From NCBI RefSeq assembly GCF_002288925.2, contig NW_022098008.1, forward strand, positions 2,230,814-2,294,813: a DNA stretch of 64,000 nucleotides, read 5' to 3'. Made by a program: the position numbers and the translations under genes. Numbering within the stretch: the stretch's first letter is position 1; every line of letters begins with the position of its first letter. Positions 47,501-59,889 of this stretch are shown here, piece by piece. The stretch comes from Delphinapterus leucas (taxonomy: Eukaryota; Chordata; Mammalia; Artiodactyla; Monodontidae). The notes beneath the pieces were generated by a model that worked only from the letters and a program-made list of their open reading frames with translations, made no database searches and was not told the DNA's origin.

Positions 47501-49426
47501 TGGGTCTTTGAGAGTTGTAGCAGTATGGAAACATGTTTTCACTTTATCAGTTTTGGGATCTTACACATAAAGCATAGTATAAATTTGAACCTGCTACTCG
47601 CTTATTCATGATGACCACTTGGGATTTTTTTCTCTTGGGAGGACAGTGGTTCTAAGTAGTGCCAGAGGCAGTGATGAGCTTCCTTGCTGCTTTCCTGAAA
47701 TAGTGAATTGGAGGGTTTTTTTTCCCCTCCCCCTCCCCAACCTGGTCATTTAATGAATGGTCCTTTCATCATCCTGGTTTATGCTAGATTCTCCATTGCA
47801 CTTTCTTCCTTGCATGGTCTTTTCTCCTGTGCTGCTGGGTGGGTCAAATCCAAACTCCTGGGCCCTGAACTGTATTGGCGTCTAATGCCTTCCTGGGTCA
47901 ACTCCACAAGAGTCCCCCACTTATCTTTCTGGCTTTGCATTTTAATTTACTTTGTATTGTCTAGAGATTTCAGTCTTTCTTTTTTAAGTCTGTCATTTGT
48001 TATGTCTGTCTATCTATCTATGTATCTATCTAATTGTATTTCAACCATGCTTCATGTTTAGAATGAGAAGACATCAACTTTTTTTTGACTGCTTTTTTTG
48101 TCAGAATCTGCAGTCTATTGTCTGTTGCATAAAATTTATCCCTCAGTACTTTGAAACTTAATCTAAAATTCTCAAAATCCAGGCTTTTCAAAATTAAGTT
48201 TTGACTTTTAGGACAACATTCTCTGCAATGTGATGCAAAAGTCTTAAAATCCAAACGATGGAAATTGTTCTATTTATTCCCTGGGTCTGCTGTGGCATCC
48301 CTTTCCTGAGACATGAAAATGGAAATTATAACATTATGGCTGGAACAGGTCACAGTATCTAGTGAACTGGAGGGGAGTGTGTATTAAATATTAACATTTC
48401 AATTTGTTATACTTCTAAATGTACTTTGTTTATTTATCATTAAATTGCCATCAAACAATACTTCACATATTTATTGTCACTGATTTGAAGCCATACCTTG
48501 AAAGGAACAAACTGATAATACCCATTAATTATCAAGTAATCACTCAGTCTAATTTGTTTTATGCTAAAGCTCTCAGATTACGAAAATGTGTTTAAATACC
48601 TTAACAATTAGCCTTGAGTGGAAATTATTACTTTTCAGCACTACTCAACTCATGTTGATGTGTTAAATCCCCTTCATGAAGATAGTAACCATTCATTAAA
48701 ATTAGAAAAAAAATTCTCCCATAATGGAAGTGCGAACCCATGTACAATTGATATTTGTAAGATAATATCATTTATCCATATATTTTAATAGATATGTAAT
48801 ATCACAACCCAATTTCTTAGTGTACAGAGACCTTGTTTTTTATTATAATATTGAATTAATCATTTGGGCCAGCAGAGTAAGTCAGTTCAACTGTAGTTGT
48901 ATGTGACCTCCTGAAGGTTTCTAAGACGTGGTCACACATGCAGAAGGGATTCCATTAAATCAAAATTAAATTAGAAATCTAGGTTTACTGTAAAAAAACT
49001 TACATGTGGATAACAGAAATTGAAAATGATAGTGTATCAATAAATACCACAGATATACCTTCTGTTAAAATGATAAATGTGTGTGTATAATATATGCATT
49101 AAAATATACACACATTTTGAAGAAAGGTGATCAAGGTATAGACTTTCTCTAATTGGCCTTTCCCACTCAATAGCCTGTCCAAAGTACTTAAAAAAATTCT
49201 TGAAGTCTACCTCAAAAGGTGATTGAATAAAACCCAAGATAAGTAAAGACATGTGAGCTGTATTCAGGAATATGTTTTGAGGGATAAACGACCTGCAAAT
49301 ATTTCTATGTATTAATTTGAAAACAAAATAAATAAAAAATTCAGTATAAATACACTTGATTTTTCTCTGCTGCATTTTATTTGTGGCAAATTCTCTAAAT
49401 TTAAACTTGGCAGAGCTTTGAAAAAT
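47501..49426. other. AT-rich sequence, mostly unassigned
   Basis: 47700-47960 has a composition like a LINE 5' region but was not assigned. A (TCTA)n-type tract lies at about 48003-48035. Nothing coding is seen. Confidence 0.35.
48003..48035 (+). repeat. (TCTA)n microsatellite, degenerate
   Basis: 'tgtctatctatctatgtatc' followed by 'tatctaattg'. Imperfect tetranucleotide repeat. Confidence 0.85.
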
Positions 49427-49436
49427 CTGTTTCATG

Positions 49437-49642
49437 TTTTTTTTTTTTTTTTTTTCTTTTTGCCTCTCACTGTTGTGGCCTCTCCCGTTGTGGAGCACAG
49501 GCTCCAGACGCGCAGGCTCAGCGGCCATGGCTCACGGGCCCAGCTGCTCTGTGGCATGTGGGATCTTCCCGGAATGGGGCACGAACCCGTGTCCCCTGCA
49601 TTGGCAGGAGGACTCTGAACCACTGCGCCACCAGGGAAGCCC
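49437..49642 (-). mobile_element. CHR-type SINE, antisense, full length
   Basis: A T-run followed by 'gcctctcactgttgtggcct', 'tcagcggccatggctcacgg' and 'ccaccagggaagccc'. The perfect 10-bp flanks 'ctgtttcatg' lie at 49427-49436 and 49643-49652. It marks the right edge of the AT-rich, repeat-dense part of the window. Confidence 0.96.
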
Positions 49643-49652
49643 CTGTTTCATG

Positions 49653-50300
49653 CTTTTAAAATATAGTTTTATTTAAGAAACCTGGAAGTTCTTTAGAAAT
49701 ATAAATCAAAATTTCCCTGTACTTGAAATCGCTTAACTACTGGGTCTTGGCTGCTATGGGCAGACACTTGAGGGTGAGTAGATGTTTGTACTAGACCCAA
49801 ATTCATTCTGTGTTGGGGAAGGGAATGATCAATATTAAATGATCAATACCAAATCCAACTTAGGGATAAGGAAGTTACTGTATGGCCTTCCCTGGATCAG
49901 AGTGTGAACCAGACCAGGACTGTTGCAGGTTTGTAAATGAGAGAGGAGAAGCCTGCAGGTCCAGTGGGCTGTGTGAGGGCACATGGAGAGCTCAGACTTT
50001 GGAGGTGTACTCTGGGAGGAACACAGGAGGAAAGCAAGGGGCTGGAGGCTGGTCCATGTGGTGGAGCTGAGTCTGGAGGTGGGGGAGGTTTTGCCTGTGG
50101 AGTTGGGTGATGGGGCCCCATCCACGCAGTCACTGGACCACATTGTAAAGTTACAGGAAGGATCACGTTCTGGTCCGACCACGTGGTCCACACTCTTTAT
50201 ACGTCATCCCTGGCTCCCCGGCAATCTTGAAAGCAAATCCCCACTTTCTTCCTTTAAAGGTGGGAAAACATGTTGTTCCAGGTGAGATCTCAGCTCAGAT
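49653..50300. other. Unique or old L2-like sequence
   Basis: 49880-50120 is purine-rich and L2-antisense-like in texture but I could not follow a consensus. The overlapping open frames of about 100 codons on both strands show no domain. Confidence 0.3.
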
Positions 50301-51179
50301 CATCTGGACCTAAGTCCTGGGCTGTTCTCGCTACCGCGCTCTTCCCACAAGGACTGCGAGCGGGGAAACTGAGAAAGGAAGGAGTGGGGATGTGAGGAGG
50401 GGTGGGTGATAGAGCCAGGGGCTCATTCCTACTGCCTGGCAGAGCCATCACTTTCCAAAAGAAAACACTGGGGGTCACGAAGTCCACGGCCATGTTTAGC
50501 TTCCCAGATGCTGGGGCTCAGTTTTCTCTGCCCAAGGCTGTACTTACTGTTGGACCCCGGCTTGGCACTCAGGAGGCACTCCTTAAACAGATGGTACTGG
50601 GGGACCACCAGGGCTCCTTAAAAGAGATTGAATTATGTCGTGTTTATTCTGGATTAGTAGGAAGAAATCTCCCGAGACATTTGAGACAAAATAGGTGAGG
50701 GGAAGTGGCTCATATTCAGGGCTTGCCAGGCTTGAACATGCTTTCTCATCCTCCACAACCTGAACTCTGCCTCTGAGCACACCCTGCAGGCTCAGGGGAG
50801 CCCACACCTTGCCAGGCCACATGGCAGTGCTGGGGAGCAGTGTTTCTGTTAATGAGGGTCCTCAGAGCCCTTTATTACGGAAATAAGGTGAAGGTAGGTT
50901 AGACCATCAGTTAACAGAGTTGCTAGATTGGAAATCTGATCTGCAAGATATCAAATTATCCGAAACCATAGTGAACACATGGCCAAGTGTTGCCTGATCA
51001 AACAAATCCCTTCTCATAAAGAGTCACCAACAGAGCTTTACCTGCTCATCATTGTGTCAATGATCTAAAGACGGTGCGTCTTTGAATACAGCCAACACTC
51101 AGCTCCAGAGTGTTTGTTTTACACACGTCTTCAGACCTCATTCCAGACACTGAGCACTACTGTTCTTCACAGGAGAAGA

Positions 51180-51250
51180 AATATGTCCACACATGCACAT
51201 ACACACATGTCCAACACACGCGTGCACACACAGGTGTGCACACACACCGT
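51180..51250 (+). repeat. Degenerate (CA)n tract
   Basis: Mixed 'cacatgcacatacacacatg' and 'cacacgcgtgcacacacagg', largely alternating purine and pyrimidine with breaks. Confidence 0.8.
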
Positions 51251-52099
51251 GCAGGCTTAATCCTGTGCGGAGGATCAATTGCCTGAACAAGAGTGACTGG
51301 AAATTGAGGAGCAAAACGAGCAAGAGACAAGGAGGCGCACGGCCCCTGGGAGGGAAGAAAGAAGTCGTCTAAGGAAGCATGTGCTCCTTTCCAGCTGCCC
51401 CCTGCCTAAAGATAAGAGCAACAAAATGACATCTATTTTGCCTTTGTTTTTCCCTCGAAATGTTGAAGCTTTCACCATGGATGGATAGCAAACCCCTTGC
51501 CATAAGATGCCTAAAGTGTCCTTAGAGCAAAGCATTATTTGTAACCAGCACAATCCCTTTTCAGAGAAAGTGCTCCTGGCTGAGTGTCCCCTCTGGAGAG
51601 TCCTGGCCTGACCGTGTGTGTGATAAGCATCTCCTGGGGGCATCTTTCATGGATGACAACAAACCCAGGGTACATGTTGCTCCATGGACTCACTTCAGGC
51701 CAAATGAGCTGATGATCCCGAATCTCTGTTTGAGAAAACAGAGCACAGGGATGAAGGAAGAGGTAGATACCTTCCGGATGAGGTCAATACGGCGCCCCAG
51801 CTGGGAGGTCTCCAAAGCACATCCAAGTCTAGTGCAAGGAGCCCCCCACCCCCGAAGAGGCAGCCCCTTGGGAACACAATCTCACCTTCACCGTGAGTCA
51901 AGCACTGCCTTAGGAGGCTGTGGTCATTGTCTTTGTAGCCAGCACCCCTCCCCTGTGAGGGTAAAAGAGGACCATTAGGTCCTCTGTCCAACACGATTCT
52001 CTCTAACACGGTCCTGTCCACAGCCTCTGCTGGAGATTCGCAAGCCCTACGCCCCAATGAAAGACCCCAGGTAATGCAGACGGGGTTCCCCAATGATCC

Positions 52100-52860
52100 T
52101 GTGTGATCGTTTAATAACTGTGCAGTTGTGAAGCAGATAAGTGACGGGTGTCCTGATTTAATTAGAAACTCCCCTAACCAGCATCTTTCCCTCCAAGAGC
52201 AGATTTATCTGGTTTCCCTGCATTGGTCGCACTGGTGAAATCTTTCCCGTATTTGCTTGCAAGCCCGCTGCAGCCGACACGTCGGGGGGTGTCAGCTTTT
52301 AATTGTAACTGTCTTGCAGAGCGGTGTTGTTTTAATATCCTGTATAGATTTTTATGTAATACACTCACTTGCAGGCAGCCCGAAGCAAGAATCAATTCTG
52401 TGAAGGGTTCTTCTTTTGTTAAAAGCCAATCTTGTTTTAATGATGCATGAAGAAATATTCGAGCATTGACATTTTTCTGTCAGGTTTCTTTTGAAAAATC
52501 AATTAAGATAATACTGCTTTGACCTAGTTATCTAGTTAATGCTTATTAGGAATGTAATATGATTTACTGTCAGCATAATAATTTTTGTATCTTATCCCAT
52601 TAGCTTGTGCATATTTCAAAGTGTATTACACAATGGTCACTTCTTAAAATGTAATGTAGCAGAATACATTAATTAGATTGACTAGGATCATTAGACAGAA
52701 ACTATCTCATTGGAGCCTTGTATCAAATTTGTATATAATTTCTATCAGGATATGGCTTTATTTACATGGCTAAAATCCCACTGCGTAATCAGAGTAGATG
52801 ACCAAGTCCACTGTCTTGATGTCCATCGCCAACTATTCTTCCACAAGTGACAGATCGTAG
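52100..52860. promoter_or_regulatory. Candidate conserved noncoding element
   Basis: Unique AT-moderate sequence without repeats, rich in ATTA/TAAT and TTAATTAG-like words (for example 'acattaattagattgactag' near 52667). It looks like a noncoding element under constraint. Borders and function are guesses. Confidence 0.25.
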
Positions 52861-54439
52861 ATATTTTTGCTTAAAATTGATGGGTTTGGGATGACTCACT
52901 ATGTGTGGAATTTAAGCAAAATAAATTTCAGACACATGGAAGCCCACACTCCTGGTTTCAGTGCTGGGTGGCCTGGGGTTAGGAAGGCAGGCGGCTGCCT
53001 TGAGAGTTACGAACTGTCCACAGAAAATGCAGAATCAGGTGCTATTTCAAAACAGACCTTGGGATTCTTTGTTGCCTTTGTATTAAGCGCTGTCGATGTC
53101 TCTGTCAGAAGGGAGTGCTCGAAGAGACCCTTCCGGGGAAATTATTGATTTCTGCCCATTCGGGATTCACTGCTGGCTTCCCCTTGCTAAGTAGAACCCC
53201 GATCAAACCTCTCCCTTCTTCCCTTAGAATAGACGGCCCTGAAAGTCAGCCTCTCACCTGGTTAACAGGAATGTCCTTAGTGCTGGTGATCTGCCCGAAA
53301 TGTCACAGGTGGCAAAGCGACGCGACATTCTGCCGAAAGGACATTAGCGAGCTCAGGATGAATAATGTACTTTAAGGTATCGGGAGACAGAACATTACTT
53401 ATGTCTCTTATCCTGACGGGCACCAACCTCCGTGCATATTTACCTGAGCAGTGAACGCTGCTCACTTTGTCTAATTCCTTCTTTACCTGCTTAGAGAGTT
53501 GCCTTTGGCACTTTTATTAACACGGTCCTTACCCTCCCCCATCTGTCTCTCCCCATCTGTATCATTAACAGTCCACCAAATAATACATATGTAAACACAT
53601 CCCAATCCACCCTGCCTTCCCATCGCATTAGGGGGTAATCAAAATAAGCCGGTACAGTAGGAAAAAATTAGGGTGTCGATTAAAAGGATGTGGTATCTAA
53701 AGGACCTCTTACTTGATTTGTACCTTCCTGATTTTTAAATTCTCTCTTCTTTACGTAAACTTTACACTGAATCATGGGGGCCCAAAGATGCCATTTTAAG
53801 TTATATGTCTGCCATACATCTCCAGATTTACCAGTGAAAGATTCGCACTTAACAGAAGTGACCTTGTTTTCCAGACAAACATGATGAATTTATGCAGGCA
53901 GCTTAGTGGAGCTGTTCATTCCCAGCCTGGTAACATTTTAATTAATTAAATTAAAAAAAAATCAATGGCCATAGATTCAGTTTTCTATAGGATATTTTAC
54001 ATTTTCTACTTTCCTATTTAAAATTCAAAGGGTTTTTAAAAAAATTAATGTTTTGGTTACAGAATATCTTTTCTCTCTCTCTCTCTGTCTTAAAATGTAT
54101 TTCTCCAGGGGCATTTAGGGTCTTAAAGGTTGCTGATTGTTCTTAGAGCAGACAGTACCTGAATCCTGTAGGTTCTTGATTTGAATAAAGTGAGGAGTGG
54201 TTGCTCTAATGTGATGGCATCTTGAATTGCTAAGCAGGGATGAGGCTGAAAGCCCAGTATGGCCGCTGAGGAGCACAGGAACCGTGCACAAAGAAAAGCA
54301 GAAGGAATCAGGGAGGAATCCAAATACAGACTCAGTGGAAATTCCTTGTGGACGGGCGGGAGAGGGGCGGCCCGCGTGATGCTCCCGTGCCTGTGCCCGT
54401 GTGCACACAGTTCCCGGCTGGGACGCGCATCCCCTGGCT

Positions 54440-54620
54440 CTCTTTAGCACCCAATTAATTGACTTGAGTTCGGGGACATTCCTCCTTTCAGAGAGATGCT
54501 CCGGCAGACAGATTTTAATTACAGAAAATGTTAATCGCGGATTAAAATTGGAAACCTGGAATTATTGTTTCATCACCATTGATCAAACACGTAATCCAGA
54601 TAAGGAAAATTAGGATGGTA
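54440..54620. promoter_or_regulatory. Candidate homeodomain-type regulatory element
   Basis: Contains the palindrome CAATTAATTG (54452-54461), 'ttttaattacag' near 54515, and the inverted pair TTAATC-GCG-GATTAA (54531-54545) within 95 bp. Clustering of homeodomain-type sites in a repeat-free segment suggests an enhancer. Not tested. Confidence 0.3.
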
Positions 54621-54739
54621 GGCATGAGCGCAAGGACTTGGGTTTTACATTATTATCTCCTGCCTAACTAGGCACTTTTCCTGGGTATCTGAACTCTTTT
54701 GCCTTTTAACTGTGCTTGCAGTTGCTATAGTGATGGCAT

Positions 54740-56420
54740 AATTTTGTAATGGTCTAAAAATGACACTGGCATAGATACTGACAGATAGGAATTAATTCAC
54801 TAACAAGTAATTATGTCGCGAAATGTTGACTGCCATACAGAGGGTGCACGGTGACACATTTTCTGTTTTTCTGGGATGGCAGTAACATTAGCGTTGGTCA
54901 TTAGTGGTAGACATCTCAGTAGTGTTGGATACAGACTTATATGCAGACCTATTTAGTTACCTCTGTGACAGCCTTGTTCAGGACACCAGAAACAGCTGTC
55001 CTAGCCTGTATGAGCCAAAATAATTAGGCCTGTCATCTTCTCCCTCTGATTTCCCCTTCAACCTGCTCCACAAAATGCAAATATTTTGCTTTCATTGTCA
55101 CATTCACCTTGACATGGATATTGCTTTGGCGCGTAACTGGATAAGATGACTCAGAATTTGCATTGTTCATTCTAATAAATTTGCTTCCCCTCCATCGCAT
55201 GGCAGGACCCATCAGATAAAGTCTCCCGGAGTGTCATCAATCACCCACCCTGACAGACGGCTTTTGCCTTCATTTGTTACATACGAGAACATGCTTAATT
55301 ATTTGTCCTGTAATTAGTTGGGAAAATGTCAGGAAATGTCAACTCTCTGTTCGCTGTGGAAGGACTCGGCTTGAAAGCCAGGATGACTGAAGTGTCATTA
55401 ATGCTGCCTAACTAGAGGAGGATCAGCTGGAAAGTGAACGCTTCTAAAAAAGTAATCACGGTGAGTTACGGAAAACGGAAAATCAGCCCCCAGAACACGA
55501 TGGGAGTCCTATTAGCAAACAGTTATATTTTTCATCTGCTAGTCTCCACAATAAAATATGGGAGAGCAAACCTCAGAACAAGTATATGGGATTGATATCA
55601 TTTGTGTCACATCCTCACCGGCATTCCCTGAGCCAGTCATGCTTAATGTATTACTATGGGGGCACCTAATATTTAATTTGCAGATTTAAAGCTTATCTTA
55701 CCGTTCGAGCCACACAGCGCAAAATTCAGTGAATATGCAAAGGTGAATGGTTTTGCATTCATCTGGCAAAGTGATGGATTGAATATGTAAAATGAAAACT
55801 GTCATTCTGCTTTTAGAAGCCTTTGCTAATAAGGGCAAATTGCCATTAATCATCGCTTGGCAACCCCAAACCTCAAACAAAAAATATATGTAAAAAGATG
55901 CAAGAAGGATGAAACCATGCAGGCAGTCTTGAGGCACGGAACAAGTTCGCTAGATAGATGTCTTGCCCACACCCAGAATGCCAAAAAGAGCTCTTTGTTA
56001 ATTCCAGCCGTGGGATAGAAGGCCTTCACACTATTTCCCAGCTAAATCAGAGAGAAACAGATGCATCGGGAAGAAAGAACAATTTTATCACACGACAGGC
56101 AATTTCATTTTGAAATGGATGCGCCCGGGTTTTTAATTGTGCTCCGACATCCTGATATCTGACTGGGGTGTGTGCTCAGTTGCACTTTGTGAAGGGCCTG
56201 GCTGCCTCACCATTGTGTGCAGGACGCTGCATTTGTTCATAAAACGCCCCCAGCAAATTCCACATCACAGGCACTGCATTGTTGGCAAAATAACCTGCTC
56301 ACGTGAGATCTTTCTTGACTTAATTACTGACATCATTTTGTATCTCCAGAACAAGTAAATTATTGTTAGGCCTCTCAAGAAAGAAGAATTAAGATGGCAC
56401 TCTGCAGTTTAACAATTCAC
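54740..56420. promoter_or_regulatory. Candidate conserved noncoding element cluster
   Basis: Repeat-free sequence with many short palindromic or homeodomain-like words ('ttaattatttgtcctgtaat', 'gtgtcattaatgctgcctaa', 'tgccattaatcatcgcttgg') and a 'gatgactcag' MAF/AP-1-type site near 55147. No coding frame of note. Texture-based call only. Confidence 0.3.
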
Positions 56421-58399
56421 AACTTGTCACGAGTAGGGTTGGGCTAATTATCAAATGGTTAAACATTTATTCTGGGGGGACAACGAGAGCAGTTCCATGC
56501 AAGCAAACTGTGTTTAAGGGAAGGCCATCCCAGCCCACAGAAGCTTCAGAAAGCATGGAAAGTTTGATCTGCCGCTCTGTAGATCAGACTTCAGGAAAGC
56601 AGATATATTATTTTACCTTTCAAAATCCAACAAACAGATGAAGCCAGCCACTGGAAGCTGTGTGAAAGTTACAGACGTCGAAGGACAATTCAGTCTTGAT
56701 ATTCTGATTTTTGAGAAAGATGAAAACGTAGCCACAATTATTTTGACTAGGCAGGCTTTCAAAGCTTATTCTAATTTAACCTTTGTCCCTAAATTTCATC
56801 CATGTAAGGTACTATTAATAATTGCCCTGGGGGAAGGCCTTCATGTGGACAGCATGGGACACTTTCATTCCCTTTTCTTTAAGAAAGGGCCCTGCTAGGC
56901 TTTCAAAGACTCAACCATCCATCATGGGGCCGATTTTGAAAATACTAGCAATTAACTACACAGAAGAACAACATTTTCTTTCTAATATCCTGGGATTTTC
57001 TTTCAGTACAGGTGGAACCAACTTTAATGAACATCAGGGGGTTAGTTTTTTAAAAAATACACTTTTTTGTCAGTTAAGTCTTTCAGTATTCTTGTCTGGT
57101 AGGGTGGGGATGGAGCAAGCATTAGGGACAGTCTAAAAGTCATCTTCTTGGGTAGCAGTTGGAGTGGAATTGGAGGGAACACCCTCCTCATTAATAGCTG
57201 AGAGAAGGTGAAAAATTAAGATGTCGATTTTGCGCTGCCCACATTTCCCCTGGACCTTTCGAAGTGCCAGGACAGACAGAGACAGTTCTCTCTGAAGGTG
57301 GCAGGAAGCATCACACTGACCCGTGCAGCTTCCAAAGTTGCTTTAACTTCTGGGAGGTTGAAATCACTTAGACTCACCTCAGGCTGCAGGCTCTGTCCTC
57401 AGTGAGGAGGTGGGGAAGTGTGTCCCCTCAGGGTTCGGGGTGCCCTTCTCAGCAGTCACTAGCAAGATTCTCTTCCCATTTATACCTGGACGGGGTTTAC
57501 AAACAAATAAACAAATGTGATCCCTCCTCAGTAACCTTGGTCATTGCTGCACATAAAAGTGACTTGCGCTGATGGGAAGAGAAAACCCTGAGGATGAATT
57601 TGCTCTAATACTCCAGGGAGCTCGGGCACACCCTCATTGCCCTGCAGCTTGGGTGGGTGCCCCCTGTTTACAGTGCCACGGCCCCGAGCTCGGGAGGGGA
57701 CTGGGGGGAGACGGCTGGGACCCGGACACTTTGCCGTGCTCTCCCGGGGATGCACAGGCGTGTCACCGGGACGGAGGCCGTCCACCCAGGCAGCTGCTGG
57801 GGAAGAAGCCGGCAGTGGGAGGTCCAAAGGCTGCCGGGAAACCTTTCGCTGACTTTCCTCCAGCTGCTGCCTGTGTACCGAAGCAGCTGTTCCCGGCACT
57901 TCCAAAAAGACAAATCTCTTTTCAGGGGATTTTTATAAAATAACTCACCATCATTGGGATAAGGCACATTTTGTTAGTGACAAAAGCCCACTGGTGAATT
58001 TGTTTTCTGTTTTCTTAAATGCAATGTAGCAATGCAGGTTGTCACATGTAAAGCCTGAAAACACGACTTGTAGCCCTCTGTATTTACCTACGTACGTATT
58101 TGTCTTTTTACTTCTACCTTTATAACGAGTCTTTACAGGGCGGAGGAGGGGTAAATGACTCCTTTCTTTAGGGAGATGGCATGGCCTTTTCTTTTTCTGG
58201 AGAAAGAGAAAAAGGCTAGAGAAATGGTCAAGAGCATTTGCTGCTTCAGAGGCAGAAAGAAAACCATTCTTCCTCTGGAGTGAAGGTATTTTGAATGTGC
58301 ACGAAGCAAGATTCTTGCAGGCGGTGACTGCAGAAGTGTCAGGATGGGAGAAGCCTCCTGGTCTCCAGATTTGCAGGTTCCCGGGAAAGAGTGTATCTT

Positions 58400-59610
58400 T
58401 TATGAAATGATTAATGCCGGCAAGGAGCGCAGATTTTTACATTAACATATTTAAGCCTACATAATAAATTGGGAATTCTTACAAACAGATAAGAAGGGTT
58501 TCATGGCATTCTGGACAAATAACAATGCCATAAGCTTGAAACAATACATTTAAGAGGAAAAAAAGCAAAGATGTAAGGTCAGACAATATCTCCCATAACA
58601 TTTGGAAAAGGCTGCCAATTGTTTGGATAACGGTACAATGGCAAAGCCTCTTAGAACGTTGTTAAGTCTTTATTCAGTAATACATTATCATGCATATTTC
58701 ATAGCAAGGATTACTAAGACAGAATTGTGTGTCATTTTTGTTGTATGTCTTTATAATTACACCTTGAAGCCACAACTCGATTTTTTTTTAAACTACATAT
58801 TCATGAAAAGCGGACTTGTAATTTGATAAAGGGGAGCTTGTGTTCCCGTCTCCATTCAAATGGCATCACGAAGCAGAATTAAAGTAGGCATCTGTGTTCT
58901 CCGGCATTAATCTCCTCAAGCACATTCCAGCTGCTCTGATGTGCAGGAGAGAGATAAGTCCTGCGCGGACGGGAGCTGTGCGGGCCAGACAACTCTATTA
59001 TTGGCTTCATAATTGCTTAATTAAACTTTTGTCACTAATCATTATGAGGGCAATAGAGCTGTTATACTGGCTTCTGTTAAGCAAAAATCAATAAACTGTT
59101 GGAGTTAATTTCGCCGTATTTTTTGTCCTGCAAATGAAATTCATTGCTGCCGGTTAGTGATCTGTGTGGCTGGCGCCCGGCTGATAGGAACAGCCATCAC
59201 CATTTGAATTGAGGTATTCAGTAGCACATGAATATGAACAAATGGCAAACATAAATCTCTTGCATGAAGTACACCTTCTATCCCTTTATTATGGAACAAT
59301 TGACCCATCCAAAATGAATTCTAATGGCAGGAAAGCGTTTAGATTTAAATTACACCATGGTCTTCTGGATCTGAAAGATGGCGGCATAAAAAAGATTAAT
59401 ATGCAAATTATTTTTCTCCTTATTTTTTTCCTTCAACATCCATGGTGGGGTATTGTGAAGCGTGTAAATAAGATGACTGTTTTGTCAAGAAATGGCTCGG
59501 AGGCACACTATATTCCATTGCAATTTAATTTGTTTATTCAAAACCTCACTCCAGATTTTAACTGTGTTTGCAATAACACTTTATTTTTCACATAATGTTT
59601 TCCTTTCACA
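58400..59610. promoter_or_regulatory. Candidate conserved noncoding element cluster
   Basis: Repeat-free, with words such as 'gcttaattaaacttttgtca', 'ctaatcattatgagggcaat' and 'aagattaatatgcaaattat' (the last includes an ATGCAAAT octamer near 59401). It spans a 128-codon open frame (59209-59595) that starts at TTG and has no recognised domain, which fits constrained noncoding sequence better than a gene. Confidence 0.3.
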
Positions 59611-59876
59611 AAGAATTCCTAGAATAAGGAAAGCATGTTTTTTTTATTGAAATAGATTTAATGGTATTATGAGTGATGATATACTTAACCAAGGCTGTGT
59701 TTATAAATTCCTGTCAAACTTTTATTTTCTTCCCTCTTCTCCAGCTTACGGAATTGAGCTGAGGTTGTGCTCTCTCTCCTCTGTCCCTTGTATTGAGCAG
59801 GGGAGGGACGAGGTGCACAGGAGGCTTTGTTATTTACGCACCGTCCCTCGTCCAAGTTACCCAGGACCACCCCCTT

Positions 59877-59889
59877 CCCCCCCCCCCCC
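59877..59889 (+). repeat. C13 homopolymer
   Basis: Thirteen consecutive C within a C-rich stretch (about 59870-59895), followed by an A-rich stretch (59905-59940). The minus strand carries the matching G-run. Confidence 0.9.

Noticed and set aside
44810..47611. Hydrophobic plus-strand frames resembling membrane proteins
   Set aside because: AT-rich antisense L1/HAL1 sequence. The hydrophobicity comes from T-richness, not from a gene.
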